Source: Planctomycetia bacterium (GTDB lineage: Bacteria; Planctomycetota; Planctomycetia; Pirellulales; JACPPG01). Taken from it: a DNA stretch of 64,000 nucleotides. Positions 46,307 to 55,323 of the stretch are shown here, one piece after another. A program made the translations under genes and the position numbers. Under the pieces are notes generated by a model, which saw only the letters and a program-made list of their open reading frames with translations, was not told the origin of the DNA and did no database searches. The number at the start of each line of letters is the position of its first letter. Position 1 is the first letter of the stretch. Location of the stretch: assembly GCA_016191115.1 (NCBI GenBank), contig JACPPG010000044.1, forward strand, positions 184,250 to 248,249, written 5' to 3'.

Positions 46307-46373
46307 TCGCCCAGCGCGCGTCGAACATACCAAACACGACCGTCTTCAGCCCCTTTTTGGCAAGGACTACCAC

Positions 46374-46967
46374 GTGAGCAACAACAAGAGAGTCGAACGC
46401 GATTCTGAGAACGAAGAAGCAATCGGCTCGATTGAATTTCGCCTGAGCGCGGGACTGAAGCCGTGGGACGGCGACCCCGAGGAATACTGCATCTCCGCCG
46501 AGGGAAAGATCAAGCTGTCAGTTGGCGACGAGTCAGACCCAGACGCGATGGCGACCGCTGGCAGCCTGAACCTGGTGGTCATCAAGATGCCCAACGCAAT
46601 CGACGACCATGTGAACCTAAAGCAGGTTTTTGACTCCTACTCGGAGGACCTGCTGGACATTTACCGCGCGCTCTTCGACGAAGAGGGCAACATCAAGGAG
46701 GAACTGCGAATCGAATGCGTGCCCTGCGACATCGCCTTTATCGAATCCATCACTTTGAAGCCAAAGCACCGGTCGTCGGCCCTCTTTCTACAGACGCTGG
46801 AGACAGCGATCGCAGCCTTCGCCGGCCAGGGACTGACTGTGGCCTACATGAGAACGCTCGACTTCGATGACAACGAATGGACCAAATGCGGCTTCGAGGT
46901 CGTGCCCGGCACGATGGTCATTTTTCGAGACGGCGCCAAGATCGCTCCCGATCGAAAAGCGGGTTAG
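46374..46967 (+). CDS. GNAT-like acetyltransferase-fold protein
   Basis: 197 residues from GTG 46374. The second half shows the GNAT acetyl-CoA pattern: IESITLKPKHRSSALFLQTL (strand then the pyrophosphate-binding turn), a helix, and VAYMRTLDFDDNEWTKCGFEVV ending in the typical Trp..Gly-Phe strand. The first half is acidic and unfamiliar. Might acetylate a toxin target, antibiotic or protein; as the RxxGxG turn is degenerate, activity is uncertain. It is convergent with vsr, 43 bp apart. Confidence 0.55.
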   Translation: MSNNKRVERDSENEEAIGSIEFRLSAGLKPWDGDPEEYCISAEGKIKLSVGDESDPDAMATAGSLNLVVIKMPNAIDDHVNLKQVFDSYSEDLLDIYRALFDEEGNIKEELRIECVPCDIAFIESITLKPKHRSSALFLQTLETAIAAFAGQGLTVAYMRTLDFDDNEWTKCGFEVVPGTMVIFRDGAKIAPDRKAG

Positions 46968-47010
46968 GCGATCCAGTATTGATGCCATCGTTCGACACGC
47001 CGCTGGAGCA

Positions 47011-47418
47011 TCAGGTTTGAAGAAACTGGTGAAGTCGTTTGGCGACAACGTCTGGTCTCCGCGTCCAGCATTCCCAGAGGACGAGGACCTCCCATCCCTG
47101 CCGCCGAAGTCGCCGTCGATTGAGACGGTCCCGGTCAGCATTGCGCTGCAATTTGGCACGCCAATACGTGCGGTTTGTTGCAGGCAACGGTCGGCCGAAC
47201 TTGCACCGATGCCGATGCCAGAAGCACCCATTAACGAGCACGACTTTCTTGAGCCTATGGAGAACGATGTCGGGCCGACCAGGCAGGCTCAAATCGTGCA
47301 GTCGGTAGCGAAACCCCAGGTGATGGATAAGTCGGCGCACGATCATCTCGGGCTCCGTGTCCCTCGATCTGATTCGCGCCATCGTAAGCGATCGCTGGGC
47401 TTGCGAGAGGTTGTCCAT
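47011..47418 (-). CDS. vsr: Very short patch repair endonuclease Vsr
   Basis: 135 residues. Nicks next to T in T:G mismatches left by deamination of 5-methylcytosine. FRYRLHDLSLPGRPDIVL contains the catalytic Asp (Asp50), and VNGCFWHRHRCKFGRPLPATN carries the conserved zinc/His segment; the C-terminal GWEVLVLWECW helix is typical. Its start codon directly follows the stop of the upstream gene, so translation is probably coupled. It is the last gene of the unit headed by the cytosine methyltransferase at 52,133, its natural partner. Confidence 0.95.
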   Translation of the reverse strand: MDNLSQAQRSLTMARIRSRDTEPEMIVRRLIHHLGFRYRLHDLSLPGRPDIVLHRLKKVVLVNGCFWHRHRCKFGRPLPATNRTYWRAKLQRNADRDRLNRRRLRRQGWEVLVLWECWTRRPDVVAKRLHQFLQT

Positions 47419-48306
47419 CTACACACTCCCAAAAACGCCTTCGCCGAAGCCTCTTGAATACTCCCGACTGAACTCCTTCGAGGGTGCGTATGCCAGTGCA
47501 GTCGCGCGATGCTTGCGGTGAAGCCGATACAGCGAAACGGCTGACGGCTTGGGACCTAGCGAACTCATCACGATGTTATGGCTGTCCAGATAGCCGACGA
47601 TTTGTTGGCCAACGATTTCCTCCCCGCAGTCAGGCGCGTATGCGTCCAGCGAGAAGCACTCGACACGGCCGTCTTGCGAGAATCGCTCCGCCTGCTCTCG
47701 CTGCTTGCGCATCCGTTGATCGTTGGTGGGGTCCTTGTCCAAACTTTGAAGGCCCAGCAGCGTGATCTCGGGTTCAAAAAACGCCATCAGTTGCTTTGTG
47801 CGGTCAACATCATAACCAGCTAGAACAACAAGCGCTGTCCGAGCCTTCAGGCGCGTGATCCCAGAAAGCTTGTAGATGAGCCTCGGTCTTTGCGGTTCGC
47901 GGCTGAGCCAATCGCCGTAGCCGGCAGGTCGAAAGTAGCTGTAGTCGATCCGGCACCCGATTAAGTCCAACATCCAAAACACATTCCAAATGATCTCACG
48001 GGGCATCGTTGTGAGATCGACCGTTACTCGCGAGCCGGGAGTCACGCTCACGCGCAGATCATCTCTGATCCTTTGCCAGTTATCGGCGGGCGTCGCAACG
48101 CTCAGCTTCTGCTCGATAAACTCGGACGCGGACGTTTTACAGGTATTGAGCGCATGTGTCCGATTGTCCGAAGTCCAGTCGGCATATTCCTCAAAGTAGT
48201 ACAGCAAGACTTGGCTCGGCTGAGCAGTTCTCACGATCTGGTCAAACCCGAGCCGAAATCGCTCTTCCCAACTTGCGAACGCTATGATGGAGTCAGATTC
48301 ATTCAT
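47419..48306 (-). CDS. Unknown Rossmann-like protein between ATPase and vsr
   Basis: 295 residues, no family recognised. It opens SIIAFASWEERFRLGFDQIV, with alternating strands and helices and the segments SRVTVDLTTMPREIIWNVFW (near 93-112) and ALVVLAGYDVDRTKQLMAFF, reminiscent of sensor or effector domains with a nucleotide-binding fold such as CARF-type proteins. No nuclease motif is obvious. It overlaps the ATPase stop by eight nt and abuts vsr, so it belongs to module 1. Its place suggests a sensor or specificity subunit, but that is a guess. Confidence 0.6.
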   Translation of the reverse strand: MNESDSIIAFASWEERFRLGFDQIVRTAQPSQVLLYYFEEYADWTSDNRTHALNTCKTSASEFIEQKLSVATPADNWQRIRDDLRVSVTPGSRVTVDLTTMPREIIWNVFWMLDLIGCRIDYSYFRPAGYGDWLSREPQRPRLIYKLSGITRLKARTALVVLAGYDVDRTKQLMAFFEPEITLLGLQSLDKDPTNDQRMRKQREQAERFSQDGRVECFSLDAYAPDCGEEIVGQQIVGYLDSHNIVMSSLGPKPSAVSLYRLHRKHRATALAYAPSKEFSREYSRGFGEGVFGSV

Positions 48307-50029
48307 CGAACAACCCCTTCAGCTCAGCAGCCTCGTCTCGCACGGCAATTGGCCGGTTCTCGCTTGCAGCAGCCCACAATTCTGCTGCGCTTAGCGAAAC
48401 CCGCGCATGCTGTCCGTGAGGGTCCAGCCCACGCTCCGGCCACAACATTCGATTGGGGATGTAGTACCATTCTCGCCTGCCCTTGTCCTTCGCGGACCCA
48501 CTTCGGATGTACAAAAGCTGTGCTTCTCGAAGAATTCGGAACAAGTGGTTCAGTTTGGACATCAGGTCATCTGTTCGCCCAGAGATGGTAAAGGACACTG
48601 CTCGCGGCTCCGACTTGTGATGCAGCAATCGTTCACGAAAATGAGTCGCCAGTTGGTCAAGAAGTTGATGGCACCGTCCAGCGTCCTCGCTTGAGCATCC
48701 CTCAATGCTTTGGCCCAATTCGTCTCGCAGCCAATCCCACAAGCTTCGGCTTCGGTCCAAAATGATTTCTGTCTGGATACTCGGCGGAATTCCACGGATC
48801 GGGCCTTGCACTCCCTCCGCCTGTCCACTTAACGACAGCATCTTGTCGTACATCCAATAGCATGGCTGCAAAAGGTTCCGAATGACGCCTGTAGACAGAA
48901 ACACGAGCGTGTCGAAGCCACTGTACTCTGGTCTGTTTGCCTTCGTCGAACGGCTCCGAAAGTAGTGGGCGCGTTTGTATTTGTACACATGGTCGGACAC
49001 CTTCCGCGGATCATCTCCATACTTCGCAATTGCCTCTGCGCGAACGGTCTCCTCGGATTTCTTCAGGTCTGCAAGTAGCTGAGGGCTGACAGGGAAGAAT
49101 GTGTCCGGCGTGGCCTCGATTCCGCACTTGTCCAATCGTCGCGCAATCATCTGGCCGGCGAAACGACCAAAGTCAGATGCTTCGTTGTGGAATGGCTGGA
49201 CCATGTTCAGCCGCGTATAGTCATGCCCTTCAAGAATCGACCCGCCAGAAGAGGTCCTCAGCGACGCCTTCCCAATGCTCGCCAAGGCAACTTTAAAGCT
49301 GAACAACGAGTGGTCCCGGTACGCGATCCAGGAGTTCAGGGAGCGAAGTTGATGCTCGTTCAGATCGTGCGCATCGTCAATGAGCAGCATGAAATGCGAC
49401 CGAGCCAGCGCTGGCATTAGCCGCGCGCATCCGAGCAGCGGTGCGACAAGCGAGGAAAAGGTGTACGTGTCGTTGTACGCCACCTCGGCTGTCTTGGGAT
49501 CGTTAATCCGGCGTTGCGTTTCAAGAGATTCCCGCTCGACAAACTCCATGAGGCCGTCAAACAAAGAGGCTCCGCTCGGCATCTCCTTCGCAAAGACGAA
49601 CTCGATTTTGTCTCGCAGTCGGTCAACGTCCGCTCCATCGAGTGCGTTAGGAATCCTGGCAAGTGTCTCTGCGATGCGAAAGGCGATGGACAAAACGAGG
49701 TGGTGCTCGGAAATGACCTGCGCCTGGAAACGATCACAGAGTTGGTACTCCCCCTTGTGCGTTAGAGGAGTATTGCAAGGCACATAAATGCCAATAAGGT
49801 CGAGCGATGGAGCGTGTCCGTCAAGTTCAGCCTTTCTCTGCTGGATCGCCCAACTGTTGTACAACAGGGTCATCGACTTCCCACAACCACGTTCGCCTAC
49901 CAGAAGCACATTGCGATTCGACTGGATAAACCTTGAGTAGTTGAAATCCTCGACGTAGTAGTCAAGGATCATGTCAGGCGGCAGATCGTTTGCGCCCAGG
50001 TATTCAAATGGGTTCTTCCGGCTGGTCAT
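48299..50029 (-). CDS. ORC/CDC6-like AAA ATPase
   Basis: 576 residues. Walker A GERGCGKS at 45-52 and Walker B FMLLIDDAHD at 213-222, with the spacing of STAND/ORC-type P-loop ATPases, then a long helical C-terminal half ending in what looks like a winged-helix region (LFRILREAQLLYIRSG). The N-terminal FEYLGANDLPPDMILDYYVE is similar to proteins annotated as ORC-CDC6 family ATPases in defence loci. It overlaps the HD gene by ATGA. It may sense invading DNA or power a conformational switch; that is inference. Confidence 0.78.
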   Translation of the reverse strand: MTSRKNPFEYLGANDLPPDMILDYYVEDFNYSRFIQSNRNVLLVGERGCGKSMTLLYNSWAIQQRKAELDGHAPSLDLIGIYVPCNTPLTHKGEYQLCDRFQAQVISEHHLVLSIAFRIAETLARIPNALDGADVDRLRDKIEFVFAKEMPSGASLFDGLMEFVERESLETQRRINDPKTAEVAYNDTYTFSSLVAPLLGCARLMPALARSHFMLLIDDAHDLNEHQLRSLNSWIAYRDHSLFSFKVALASIGKASLRTSSGGSILEGHDYTRLNMVQPFHNEASDFGRFAGQMIARRLDKCGIEATPDTFFPVSPQLLADLKKSEETVRAEAIAKYGDDPRKVSDHVYKYKRAHYFRSRSTKANRPEYSGFDTLVFLSTGVIRNLLQPCYWMYDKMLSLSGQAEGVQGPIRGIPPSIQTEIILDRSRSLWDWLRDELGQSIEGCSSEDAGRCHQLLDQLATHFRERLLHHKSEPRAVSFTISGRTDDLMSKLNHLFRILREAQLLYIRSGSAKDKGRREWYYIPNRMLWPERGLDPHGQHARVSLSAAELWAAASENRPIAVRDEAAELKGLFDE

Positions 50030-51036
50030 GGCGTCACCACCTTGCTCGCGTGGGCTCGCAGGTCCGCAAGTAGCCTGGGTATGCTGTAGGCCGGGGCCAT
50101 GTCAACGAGCGAGCGGCACGGTTCGCCGGGTATGATCTTATCGTCGAGGCTAATCGGAGGCAGAGAGAACGAAAGCGGCACCCGATTGCAGCGAAAGTTG
50201 AAGGTGATAGAGGTCGTCTGGAACGGGGAAAGAATCGGACTGTAGAAACGACTGTATCGGCGTTCCTGGTCGAGCTTCACGGCTCGTTGGTAAACGAATT
50301 CCAATAGTGCAACTATCCGCCGATCGCGACCATCCTCTGACTCGTCCGAGTTGCAGCCGATGTCGATTTCGTAAGTCAGGCAAACACGCGCATTCCCACG
50401 GTCGATAAAAACATGGGTAACGCTCGCGTATTGGTGGAAAATGCGGCTGTCGGCGACATAGAGGGCATGTTGCTGCATGAAGTCGGACGTGCGTTGCGGG
50501 CCTTCTGCGAGTTCATCGGCGAGACGCAGGATTGCGGCCAACTGTTGTAGGCGGACGCGATGTCCATTCAGGTGCTCCGTAACGGGCAGCTCCTTCAGCG
50601 TGTCGCGCGTCCCGTCAGACGCCAGGCCGGTATGGGCGGCAGCAGCAGCCAGCACAAGGGTCTTCTCATGCTGAACATCTGAGGTTGTTCCTCGCGTCCA
50701 ATCGTATATCTCCGACACCTTCTTGTGGTGATCGGTCCGACCGAATAGGTTCCCTACATCGTGGAAAAGGACGAACATGCCGAGGCAGTACAGTTCAATG
50801 GCGGACAGTCCATGAGTCTTCGGGCGGAGGGTGAGAAGCTTTGCGGCATTGGAGAGCACGTTCTCGATGTGGTCGGCACTGTGGTCAGAGAGGCTTGGCT
50901 CGACGCCCTTGATTTCTCGGAGGATGTCGTCCATCAGCTTTGCGCGAGCAGCCATGTAGCCCGCGAAATAGCGATCTCCAACGTCCGGGAGTTCCCTCCT
51001 GAGTCGTCTTCCGATGTGCGTTTCAAAATCCACCAA
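50026..51036 (-). CDS. HD-domain metal-dependent phosphohydrolase
   Basis: 336 residues; the start is TTG at 51036 (or GTG at 51033). HD metal ligands in order: His56 in SDHSADHIENV, His92-Asp93 in FHDVGN, His135 in AAAAHTG and Asp174 in LRLADELAE. This is the complete set expected of a phosphohydrolase acting on nucleotides or second messengers. The C-terminal ~150 residues are beta-rich and unassigned. It starts 26 nt after the methyltransferase stop and overlaps the ATPase gene by four. Confidence 0.85.
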   Translation of the reverse strand: MVDFETHIGRRLRRELPDVGDRYFAGYMAARAKLMDDILREIKGVEPSLSDHSADHIENVLSNAAKLLTLRPKTHGLSAIELYCLGMFVLFHDVGNLFGRTDHHKKVSEIYDWTRGTTSDVQHEKTLVLAAAAAHTGLASDGTRDTLKELPVTEHLNGHRVRLQQLAAILRLADELAEGPQRTSDFMQQHALYVADSRIFHQYASVTHVFIDRGNARVCLTYEIDIGCNSDESEDGRDRRIVALLEFVYQRAVKLDQERRYSRFYSPILSPFQTTSITFNFRCNRVPLSFSLPPISLDDKIIPGEPCRSLVDMAPAYSIPRLLADLRAHASKVVTP

Positions 51037-51062
51037 TGCTCGTGTCCCTCCGTGCGGGCCGT

Positions 51063-52133
51063 CTAATGTTGGTGGACAAGCGCTTGAAAAACCGCGTGGG
51101 CCAACAAGGGCGGAACCGCGTTTCCGACCTGCTGCTGCTGAAAGCCTATTGATCCGTGGAACTCATACGTGTCGGGAAAGGACTGAATCCGGGCAGCCTC
51201 TCGGACGGATAGGCCGCGGTTCTGATCGGGGTGGATCAGCATGTTCTTTCGATAGTTGCCGATGACGACAGACGGTTCGTCGCGCTTCAGGCGATAGTAG
51301 ATGCCGGTGTGGCACCGCGAACGGTCGCGGTAGTTGCGCATCAACCTGGCGGGGATGTATTCCCAGTTGCCGCCAGGCGGGATATGGTCGTACCGCTTGA
51401 TGATGCCCGGCGCATTGTTACTGACAAGGTGGTTGGCGGAAGACTTCAAGGCTCCGCGCATCCGACGTGCATACTGCGACGAAGCAGCATGGCGGTATGG
51501 CATCCTGGAGACGGATGCACCGTTTGCCAATCGCGGCAAGTCTTGAATCGCATCCATGACGGTCAGGGGGGCATGTCGCATGGGCGAGGGCATCTTGAAA
51601 TCCACCCCGTGGCGGGAACCGACCAGAAAGAACCTCGCGCGATTTTGGGGGACACCGAAGTGCATGGCGTTCAGCAATCCATGTCGTGTTTTGTATCCCA
51701 GGCGTCCGAGCCGATCCACCACCTGTTCTAGGAAGACCCCGCCGGCCGTATCGACGATCCCCTTGACGTTTTCAAAGACAACCCAATCCGGCTTGACAAC
51801 CCTGACAACACGGAGAAATTCGAGGAATAGCCAGTTTTCAGGATTGTCGGGGGATCGAGTCCGCTGATTGGAATATGAGAAGCCTTGGCAGGGCGGACCG
51901 CCAAACACGACCGTTGGTGCCCGCCCAGTGAGGACGCGCTTCAGCTTGGTCCCATTGAGTCGCCGAATGTCCTCATTGAAAATCTGAGTGGTCGGGTGAT
52001 TCGCCGCATAGGTTCGTGCTGCATGCTGATCCGATTCGACGGCGAGGCGAACATGGACGCCAGCCAACCGGGCACCAAGGCTCATGCCCCCGGCGCCCGC
52101 GAAGAGGTCAATGCCAACGATCTGACTCCCCAT
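51063..52133 (-). CDS. dcm: DNA cytosine-5 methyltransferase
   Basis: 356 residues. Conserved motifs: DLFAGAGGMSLG (I, 9-20), GGPPCQGFSYSN with nucleophile Cys82 (IV), ENVKGI (VI), QNRARFFLVG (VIII), a short target-recognition part, then LSVREAARIQSFPD and QVGNAVPP (IX-X). Methylates a defined cytosine; the site cannot be read from sequence. No classical cognate endonuclease is adjacent, but vsr is the last gene of the unit. First gene of module 1. Confidence 0.95.
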   Translation of the reverse strand: MGSQIVGIDLFAGAGGMSLGARLAGVHVRLAVESDQHAARTYAANHPTTQIFNEDIRRLNGTKLKRVLTGRAPTVVFGGPPCQGFSYSNQRTRSPDNPENWLFLEFLRVVRVVKPDWVVFENVKGIVDTAGGVFLEQVVDRLGRLGYKTRHGLLNAMHFGVPQNRARFFLVGSRHGVDFKMPSPMRHAPLTVMDAIQDLPRLANGASVSRMPYRHAASSQYARRMRGALKSSANHLVSNNAPGIIKRYDHIPPGGNWEYIPARLMRNYRDRSRCHTGIYYRLKRDEPSVVIGNYRKNMLIHPDQNRGLSVREAARIQSFPDTYEFHGSIGFQQQQVGNAVPPLLAHAVFQALVHQH

Positions 52134-52530
52134 AAGCGTTCACGTCGCCATCGCTGCTAAAAACTGATAGTTTAGCGGTCCACAGAGGCGTAGCCCAGCG
52201 GCGACTGTACGTCCGTTGCACAAACCCCAGCGGCGTGGCGTGAAGACAGAGCGGTCGGGCAGGATTTGCTGTGCGGCGACCTTTGGGGGGTCCAATTCAT
52301 GGCAAATTGGGCGCCGGAACCGCAGGCAATCGTTCCCACAGCGGAAGGCACCGCCTTCGGTAGAATGGCTGCGATGCGCGTGCGCGCTGGCGGATCGCCA
52401 GCGCGGTTGGCCCTGGCCGACCTCTCGGTGGAGCGGACAATCGCTCTTTGGATTCGTTGCTGGGCCACCGGCCACTGCGCAACGACTTGCGCGGCTAATT
52501 TGGCAATGGGCACCGCGGCCAACGCAACAG
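52134..52530. other. Intergenic region between the two defence modules
   Basis: 397 bp between the DUF499 stop and the methyltransferase start. No convincing gene on either strand; open frames are short and without coding character. The promoter for the module-1 unit should be here. Confidence 0.4.
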
Positions 52531-55323
52531 CTATCCAGTCTGAATGTCCGCCTCGATGCCGCGCTGGCTCAGTGACTCCCGAATCCCAAGTTCAACCGTG
52601 TTTTCCCGAATCGCGTCATCGCCCTTCGCGATGACGACCACGTCGCAGCGCACGTCCGCCCCTTCCTTCGCCAGCGGGTCGATGACCTCGTTGTAGATGT
52701 CGTTCCAGTTCTCCCACGGGACCGTCATCGCCACTCGCACGCGACTCAGCCGGCGCTCGCCATCTACGAGCTTCGCGCCACCTCCACCCGTCCACCCTTC
52801 GTCACTGCCCGCTTCACCGCCAGGCGCGCCACCCAAGCCACCCCCAATGGCCGCGCCTGCGCCAGCACCAGGGACTCCGCCGGCAGCCGGCTCCGGCATC
52901 AGCGATTTCGCCAGCGCCGCGCGCAGCAGCCACGCCGACTCGGTGACCTCGCATTGTCCGGCCGTGATCTGCTTGTCCCCAAAAAAGATCGTGTCAAACT
53001 CTCGCTTCTCCCCGTTGCCGAGCGCGTAGCCGAAGAGCCCCCGCTGCACGCCCTTCGCGACGCAATCAGGCAGGACTCCGCTGTTCAGCAGCCTGGGAAG
53101 ATGCGTCAACTGCGTGAAGTAGTCGGCGAGAGCACAAACGCTCACGACCTCCTTGTCCTCGGGCCAGAGTCCAAATCGGTCGCCGATCAGTATCGCCGGG
53201 TCTAGCTTCTCCAGAATCCGCTGCTCGTCCTTCAGCTTGTCGAGCACACGCTGACTCAATGTCGCCCTGGACATCGCCAGGTCGAGGCTGATGCACTGGA
53301 TCGTCTTCTTCTCGGCTGGCACAAGGATGTGCCGATACGCCGTCATCAGGGCCGCGGGCAAGCGGGCCGCCGCCTCCTTCAAGCGCCCAGCCAAGTCCTT
53401 CAACTGTTCTTCCGTCAACTGCGCCTTCGTCAACTTGTGCTCGTCGATGCCCCGCAACGCGAGCAACCGGCGAGCCGCATCCGTCACCTCGGACACCCTC
53501 TGCTGATCCGGCGCCAGAAAGATCAGCATGTTCGCGTATTTGCGAAATCCCTTGCCGTGCTGCTTCAAGATGCGGCCAACAAGGTCCTCCGTCTCCTTGG
53601 CCAACGCCTCCTCTGTCGCTCCATATCCAAGGTCAAGAACGACCAGGCTCAGCCGCGGCTCGTCACCCACAAAACTGTCGTCGCCGGGCTGAGGGTACCG
53701 GTAAACACGGAACACGGCGTCGCCGATCATGTCGTTCAGCGTGGTCTTGACGAAGTCCATCACCCTGCCAGGTTCCGACCGGATCAGCTCCTCCTGGTCC
53801 ACGAGGATGCGATTGAGATTCGCACGCGAATCGAACCGGTACAGGCCGTTGTCGTGGTACAGGTACCACAGCCGCTTGGTCATGCGGTCTAGCGCATCGG
53901 AAATGAACGGCGGTGCCATCTCCGGGTTCAGGACCGCCACGCGCAACTGCGGCAGCGTCGCTCCGCGTTGCTGGCCGCCGCTAAACGAATACATGAACGT
54001 CGCCCGCGCCAGCTTTTCCGCGACGCTCTCCTTGGCGTACTCGCTCCCCAACTGCCGGTCGATTTCGGCGGCCTTCGCGTGGCTCCCCGAAATGTCGCTC
54101 TCGATGACCGAGTGGAAGACGCTGCCCGACCCCGTGTGCTTAACCAGCTCGCTCCGCACAGCCGCTGCACCCAAGTTGACTGAGGCGCTGGAGATCAATA
54201 CTTCGTTGTCTTTGGCCTGGTATAGGTTCGCGATCACGTCCGCCAGCAGCCGCAGCACCCCGCGGGTCCGCTGGAACTCCGGGATCGTGCCCCACCGCTC
54301 GTAAAGCACGGAGATCAACTCGGGATGGAACGGGTACGCCCGCTCGATCTCGTTCCGGTAGCTGGGCTCGCGGCAGCCGCTGGGCACATCCTCCCCCAGC
54401 CCGCGATACATCTCCCAATACTCCTGAGCCGCCGCCTTGTGGTGTGACGGGTCGCCCAGGTCCTCGAATAGTCGGCGGCGAATCACTTCGTAGATTTCCG
54501 CCCCCTCGACCGTCTGCCGCACCTTCTCGATCCGCCCCAGAACCTTTTCCAACGACTGGTAAACCCGCTCGCCGTTCTCGTCCAGAAACTCCGGAAGCTG
54601 GCTCGTCAGCGTCGCCACCAAAATAGCGTGCGGGCAGTTCGCGACGGCGATCGACAGTTCCTGCAAGAACGTCAGCGTGTGCCCCCTGAGCGTGCTGTCC
54701 TCGACCTTGATACCTCCCGCCTTGAGCAGATAGATCAACAGTTCATCGACCAGGATCAGCGACGGACCAGCCTCTTGCAGGAGCGCGCCTAGGTCGGTGC
54801 TGCCGGGGGCGATCCGTAATTCATCGTTCTTCGCCATCCCGCCGTACAGCTTCTCGCCACCGAGTTGCCACGCCATCTCGCCCCAGAACGTGCGATCGTT
54901 CGCCGGGTTAAGCGCCGTCCCGACAAGGCAGGCGACATTGGCCGTGGGAATTTGCTTCAGTCCCGCTGCTTGCACCAGGTCCTTGACCGATTGCAGCTTG
55001 CCAGTCTCATCGGGCTTCTTGAGCAAGTGGTACAGCGTCAGCAGCGTGTGCGTCTTGCCGCCACCGAACGCGGTCTGCAACTGGATTACTGGCTCTGCCT
55101 TGCCGCTGCCGGCCAGCCGCCGCAGCACGTCGATCACCAGCTTCGACAGCCCGTCGGTCAAGTAGGTCTTGGCAAAGAACGTGGCCGCATCCTTGTAGTC
55201 GGCCGCCCCACGGTCGGCCAGCACCTCGCCCAGATCGGCTGCGAAGACCGACGAGTCGAACTTGCCCTGCCGAATGTCGGCGTGCGGAATCGCCACCTGC
55301 CGCCACGGTTTGAGATTGGTCAT
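52531..55323 (-). CDS. DUF499 ATPase
   Basis: 930 residues; start at ATG 55323 which overlaps the upstream stop (ATGA). Opens with LKPWRQVAIPHADIRQGKFD, typical of DUF499. Walker A QTAFGGGKTHTLL near 83-95 and Walker B SLILVDELLIYL near 188-199. A glycine-rich linker (GGVPGAGAGAAIGGGLGG) precedes the C-terminal domain. DUF499 proteins are large AAA-like ATPases found beside DUF1156 methylases in defence islands. It is the last gene of module 2. Confidence 0.9.
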   Translation of the reverse strand: MTNLKPWRQVAIPHADIRQGKFDSSVFAADLGEVLADRGAADYKDAATFFAKTYLTDGLSKLVIDVLRRLAGSGKAEPVIQLQTAFGGGKTHTLLTLYHLLKKPDETGKLQSVKDLVQAAGLKQIPTANVACLVGTALNPANDRTFWGEMAWQLGGEKLYGGMAKNDELRIAPGSTDLGALLQEAGPSLILVDELLIYLLKAGGIKVEDSTLRGHTLTFLQELSIAVANCPHAILVATLTSQLPEFLDENGERVYQSLEKVLGRIEKVRQTVEGAEIYEVIRRRLFEDLGDPSHHKAAAQEYWEMYRGLGEDVPSGCREPSYRNEIERAYPFHPELISVLYERWGTIPEFQRTRGVLRLLADVIANLYQAKDNEVLISSASVNLGAAAVRSELVKHTGSGSVFHSVIESDISGSHAKAAEIDRQLGSEYAKESVAEKLARATFMYSFSGGQQRGATLPQLRVAVLNPEMAPPFISDALDRMTKRLWYLYHDNGLYRFDSRANLNRILVDQEELIRSEPGRVMDFVKTTLNDMIGDAVFRVYRYPQPGDDSFVGDEPRLSLVVLDLGYGATEEALAKETEDLVGRILKQHGKGFRKYANMLIFLAPDQQRVSEVTDAARRLLALRGIDEHKLTKAQLTEEQLKDLAGRLKEAAARLPAALMTAYRHILVPAEKKTIQCISLDLAMSRATLSQRVLDKLKDEQRILEKLDPAILIGDRFGLWPEDKEVVSVCALADYFTQLTHLPRLLNSGVLPDCVAKGVQRGLFGYALGNGEKREFDTIFFGDKQITAGQCEVTESAWLLRAALAKSLMPEPAAGGVPGAGAGAAIGGGLGGAPGGEAGSDEGWTGGGGAKLVDGERRLSRVRVAMTVPWENWNDIYNEVIDPLAKEGADVRCDVVVIAKGDDAIRENTVELGIRESLSQRGIEADIQTG

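Noticed and set aside
47011..52133. Classical type II restriction-modification system
   Set aside because: A cytosine methyltransferase and vsr are present, but no gene in the unit shows a restriction endonuclease pattern.
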